17,078 bases of DNA. It comes from WHTG01 sp035540515. GTDB taxonomy: Bacteria; Actinomycetota; Nitriliruptoria; Euzebyales; Egibacteraceae. The translations under genes were made by a program, and so were the position numbers. How positions within the stretch are numbered: the stretch's first letter is position 1; each line of letters opens with the position of its first letter. The stretch covers positions 1-17,078 of the forward strand of contig DATLGM010000093.1 of NCBI GenBank assembly GCA_035540515.1, written 5' to 3'. Shown piece after piece: positions 15,329-17,078 of this stretch. Below the pieces are notes generated by a model, which searched no databases, was not told the origin of the DNA, and saw only the letters and a list, made by a program, of their open reading frames with translations.

Positions 15329-16007
15329 GCTGCATACCGGGCGCGAGAGCAGCAGGCCGGTAGCGGCGCAGGATCTCGATGGCGTAGTCGACCTTGTCCT
15401 CCACGCGCTGACCCTTCGGTTGTGTTGTCGACCACAGCTCGAGGTTCTCCAAGCGGTTGTCGAGGCGGTCACCGTTGATGTGGTGGACGACCTCTCCCGG
15501 ATAGAGCGGTCGCTGCAGGTGTCGGGCCATCACAAGCCGGTGCTCAGCGATCTGCGTGTCCCCGCCAGTCAAGTGCCGTAGATCGGCCGGTACAGGGACG
15601 TACCAGTACCCGTGGCTCAGCCATCCTCCACCGGTCGCGACGCGAATGGGCGACGCGCCCTCGATCGGGCCGTTGACGACGGCGCGGTCGTGGTGTGTGC
15701 GGCAGTACCCCTTGGCGTGCGTGGGTCGCATGCAGTCCACGACCGTGCATCGCTCGGGCTGACGGCGTCGACCCAGCGGCACGTGCCGCTGCACATCGCC
15801 GCTGCGACGCAGGCGCTGATAGTGGCCGTGACAGAGATCGCGACCGTCGTGCGGGTTGTCGCATGAGGGGACCGAACAGGTCCGCCGTGTTGGTTGCGCT
15901 GGGGCCGTGGTGTAGGCGTCGCTGAACCGGCGCAGCTGCCGGTAGTGGGACCGGCACAGGTTCCGGGCATAGGCGGTGCGGTCGCAGGTACCGATCGCGC
16001 ACTGCAT
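15306..16007 (-). CDS. HNH endonuclease with three zinc-knuckle-like modules
   Basis: The 233-residue protein has two parts. Residues 1-105 carry three copies of exactly C-x4-C-x9-C-x2-H: C3/C8/C18/H21, C44/C49/C59/H62 and C87/C92/C102/H105. The first two are followed by a basic RRQ/QRLRR patch, and together they are likely DNA-contacting zinc folds. Residues about 132-200 form an HNH nuclease of the phage/homing type: GYWYVPVP, AEHRLVMARHL, VVHHINGD with H175, H176, N178 and D180, then DNRLENLELW. Such proteins are usually free-standing homing nucleases or phage genes. The ATG at 16007 has AGAGGA upstream. The gene stops 17 bases from tRNA-Glu and is convergent with it. No integrase or phage structural gene is nearby. 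The target site is unknown. Confidence 0.88.
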   Translation of the reverse strand: MQCAIGTCDRTAYARNLCRSHYRQLRRFSDAYTTAPAQPTRRTCSVPSCDNPHDGRDLCHGHYQRLRRSGDVQRHVPLGRRRQPERCTVVDCMRPTHAKGYCRTHHDRAVVNGPIEGASPIRVATGGGWLSHGYWYVPVPADLRHLTGGDTQIAEHRLVMARHLQRPLYPGEVVHHINGDRLDNRLENLELWSTTQPKGQRVEDKVDYAIEILRRYRPAALAPGMQRDPAHGV

Positions 16008-16068
16008 CTATCTTCCTCTCGCCGGCGTGATGGCGAGCATCGATCGTGGGTGCGACAGGCGGCGTTGC

Positions 16069-16452
16069 TCAGGTGGTAGTTGTCAACAGCCCGTCTCGTC
16101 CCGGTCGTGACACCAGCAGGCCGAGGGCAATTCCGCTGGTCACGATGCCGATGAGGCTGCCGATGCCGCGAAAGGGCAGCGCTGCGCCGAGGATGACCAG
16201 TGCGTGCGCGACGATGCCCAACGCCCACGCCCACGCTCGTCGGCGTGCTGCCCCGACTGCCACCAACGCCAAGACGACCGCGGCCACCGAGAAGCCGACG
16301 ACCGCCGGCGGGACCGTCGCCTCCCCACTGGGTCCGATGCGTGACAGCACCGGCACGTTCACACCGGCATGGGCAACCGCCATGGCGGCGCAGCCAAGGG
16401 CGAGGACGGCGGACAGCAGCACGACGGCGGAGCGCACGCGATCAACATTCAT
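16069..16452 (-). CDS. Small membrane protein, about 4 TM segments, unknown function
   Basis: I do not recognise a family. The 127-residue product has about four hydrophobic segments: residues 7-28 (the first, possibly a signal anchor), about 50-68, 75-93 and 95-114. The first two are joined by a loop of about 20 residues containing VPVLSRIGPSGEATVPP. Basic clusters RRRAW and RPGRDG mark probable cytoplasmic sides. It ends in a Thr run. The start is taken as the ATG at 16452-16450; an in-frame GTG at 16473 has no ribosome site. The gene stands alone on the minus strand, 61 bases upstream of the HNH gene, and may be co-transcribed with it. The steady hydrophobic pattern and GC-rich third positions support it as a real gene. 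Confidence 0.65.
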   Translation of the reverse strand: MNVDRVRSAVVLLSAVLALGCAAMAVAHAGVNVPVLSRIGPSGEATVPPAVVGFSVAAVVLALVAVGAARRRAWAWALGIVAHALVILGAALPFRGIGSLIGIVTSGIALGLLVSRPGRDGLLTTTT

Positions 16453-16523
16453 GCATGCATCGTGTCCCTGCACAGGCCGGCGCGCACGTCGACCGTTGTC
16501 ATGTGTGATCGACGATCGAACGA

Positions 16524-16552
16524 GGAATACGAACGGATCGTTGATTCATCAA
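16524..16552 (-). promoter_or_regulatory. Candidate promoter for the small membrane protein gene
   Basis: On the minus strand, TTGATG (16552-16547), a 17-base spacer and TATTCC (16529-16524) lie about 70 bases before the start codon. The -35 box is inside the hairpin-forming CGTTGATTCATCAACG at 16539-16554. This stretch is visibly less GC-rich than its surroundings. Confidence 0.35.
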
Positions 16553-16728
16553 CGCTGATTTGAGTAACGTCGCCACCGCGAAACGCCGAGACGGCGATCG
16601 CGCAGTGGCGTCGGGCAACCGCTCGACGACGTTCATCGACCAAGCCGGAACCACGTCTCGGGTTGTCATAGCAGCCAGTGCAACGCGCGGTTCGGCATGA
16701 CATGAGCAACCGACTCACCGCGATGATC

Positions 16729-16743
16729 GCGCCGTAGCGGCGC
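16729..16743 (+). promoter_or_regulatory. Hairpin directly before the ribosome site of the Lys-rich repeat gene
   Basis: GCGCCG-TAG-CGGCGC is a perfect six-pair stem with a three-base loop. The ribosome site AAAGGGG (16744-16750) begins on the next base and the ATG is at 16758. In RNA the stem would sit at the edge of the ribosome footprint and could affect translation. The overlapping palindrome at 16720-16730 may be an alternative fold. Confidence 0.4.
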
Positions 16744-16757
16744 AAAGGGGTGGACGC

Positions 16758-17078
16758 ATGGCCAACGGAAACAACCGGTCCGATGACTCCAACAGTGTTG
16801 TCGAGACGGTCGGCAACGTCGCTGAAGGCGCGCTCGACACAGCCAAGAGCGCACTGTCCGCAGTGACCGGTGCCGTCACCGGCGGGGGAGGCGGTCGCTC
16901 CAGCGGCGGTGGCTCCGCCCGCAAGTCCACGGCGCGCAAGTCGACGGCGAAGAAGTCGACGGCCAAGAAGTCGACGGCCAAGAAGTCGACGGCGCGCAAG
17001 AGCACGGCGAAGAAGTCGACCGCGAAGAAGTCGACGGCGCGCAAGACCACGGCGAAGAAGTCGACCGCGAAGAAGTCG
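16758..17078 (+). CDS. Lys/Arg-rich repeat protein, histone-tail-like (3' end cut by window)
   Basis: The reading frame starts at ATG 16758 with AAAGGGG at 16744-16750 and stays open to the window edge (107 codons seen). Residues about 13-42 (VVETVGNVAEGALDTAKSAL and on) form a likely amphipathic helix with low charge. A Gly/Ser linker follows, then from residue 54 a five-residue repeat, A-(K/R)-K-S-T, copied about 10.8 times. Such tails occur at the C-terminus of mycobacterial-type HU and in eukaryotic H1-like bacterial proteins, where they bind DNA. No HU fold is visible before the repeat, so this is not a standard HupB. Nucleoid or RNA binding is the likely role but is inference. The last, unseen part could hold another domain. 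Confidence 0.8.
   Translation, partial: MANGNNRSDDSNSVVETVGNVAEGALDTAKSALSAVTGAVTGGGGGRSSGGGSARKSTARKSTAKKSTAKKSTAKKSTARKSTAKKSTAKKSTARKTTAKKSTAKKS
16917..17078 (+). repeat. Tandem 15-base coding repeat (about 10.8 copies)
   Basis: A unit close to GCGAAGAAGTCGACG is repeated in frame to the window edge. Variation is mostly AAG/CGC at the second codon and at silent third positions (GCG/GCC, ACG/ACC), with one AGC and one ACC replacing TCG. Copy number could vary between strains by slippage or recombination. Confidence 0.9.

Larger units (their letters stand above)
16453..16757. other. Non-coding region between divergent genes with several inverted repeats
   Basis: About 305 bases hold no convincing gene. 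Visible elements are GATCG-A-CGATC (16507-16517), CGTTGA-TTCA-TCAACG (16539-16554), GCGAT-G-ATCGC (16720-16730) and GCGCCG-TAG-CGGCGC (16729-16743). I see no clear promoter for the rightward gene: TTGTCA at 16663-16668 has no TAnnnT partner at the right distance. Confidence 0.5.

Noticed and set aside
15260..16757. Attachment-site duplication of the tRNA-Glu 3' end
   Set aside because: I looked for a second copy of the tRNA 3' segment (around GTTCAAATCTCC) downstream and saw none in the window, and there is no integrase gene.
16715..17050. Minus-strand open frame rich in AVDFFAVDF repeats
   Set aside because: It is the reverse reading of the Lys-rich repeat. The plus frame has a good ribosome site, a sensible N-terminal helix and a Gly linker.
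16917..17078. CRISPR-like or minisatellite array
   Set aside because: The 15-base units are contiguous, in frame and differ mainly at silent sites, so they are coding repeats without spacers.

Overview
This window looks like a piece of chromosome from a very high-GC actinobacterium. Coding regions are strongly GC-biased at third codon positions, GTG and TTG starts are common, stop/start overlaps of the ATGA/GTGA type are frequent, and promoter -10 boxes fit TAnnnT. A deep-branching group such as Nitriliruptoria/Euzebyales is possible but is only an inference. Most of the window is ordinary housekeeping chromosome; the last ~2 kb, after the tRNA genes, is more accessory.

Layout. (a) 1-2842, plus strand: the C-terminal part of a Gfo/Idh/MocA-type oxidoreductase cut by the window edge, a small EthD-type protein, an unrecognised secreted/membrane protein with a Trp/His-rich WHDHRIHWM motif, and a Cof-type HAD phosphatase that overlaps it. 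(b) 2847-4030: a GNAT acetyltransferase on the minus strand, divergent from a second HAD-family protein whose first motif lacks the usual second Asp. (c) 4122-7869: three tightly overlapping signalling genes, a membrane histidine kinase, a single-domain receiver and a REC-GAF-kinase hybrid. (d) 7866-12745: branched-chain amino-acid genes leuB, ilvE and cimA, with a minus-strand RNA ligase gene rtcB between ilvE and cimA. (e) 12798-15288: a fumarylacetoacetate-hydrolase-family gene overlapping gltX, followed by tRNA-Gln(CUG) and tRNA-Glu(CUC). (f) 15306-17078: a minus-strand HNH endonuclease with three zinc-knuckle-like modules, a small membrane protein, a ~300-base non-coding region, and the start of a lysine-rich repeat protein that runs off the window.

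How the genes may work together. CimA (pyruvate + acetyl-CoA to citramalate), LeuB and IlvE give three steps of the threonine-independent isoleucine route; LeuB also serves leucine synthesis. The kinase/receiver/hybrid-kinase set looks like a phosphorelay with no output domain in the window, and its last gene overlaps leuB. GltX lies beside the two tRNAs it would charge if it is the non-discriminating type usual in bacteria without GlnRS. The HNH gene ends 17 bases from tRNA-Glu, and the Lys/Arg-Ser-Thr repeat protein resembles the basic tails of bacterial histone-like proteins without the HU fold being visible.
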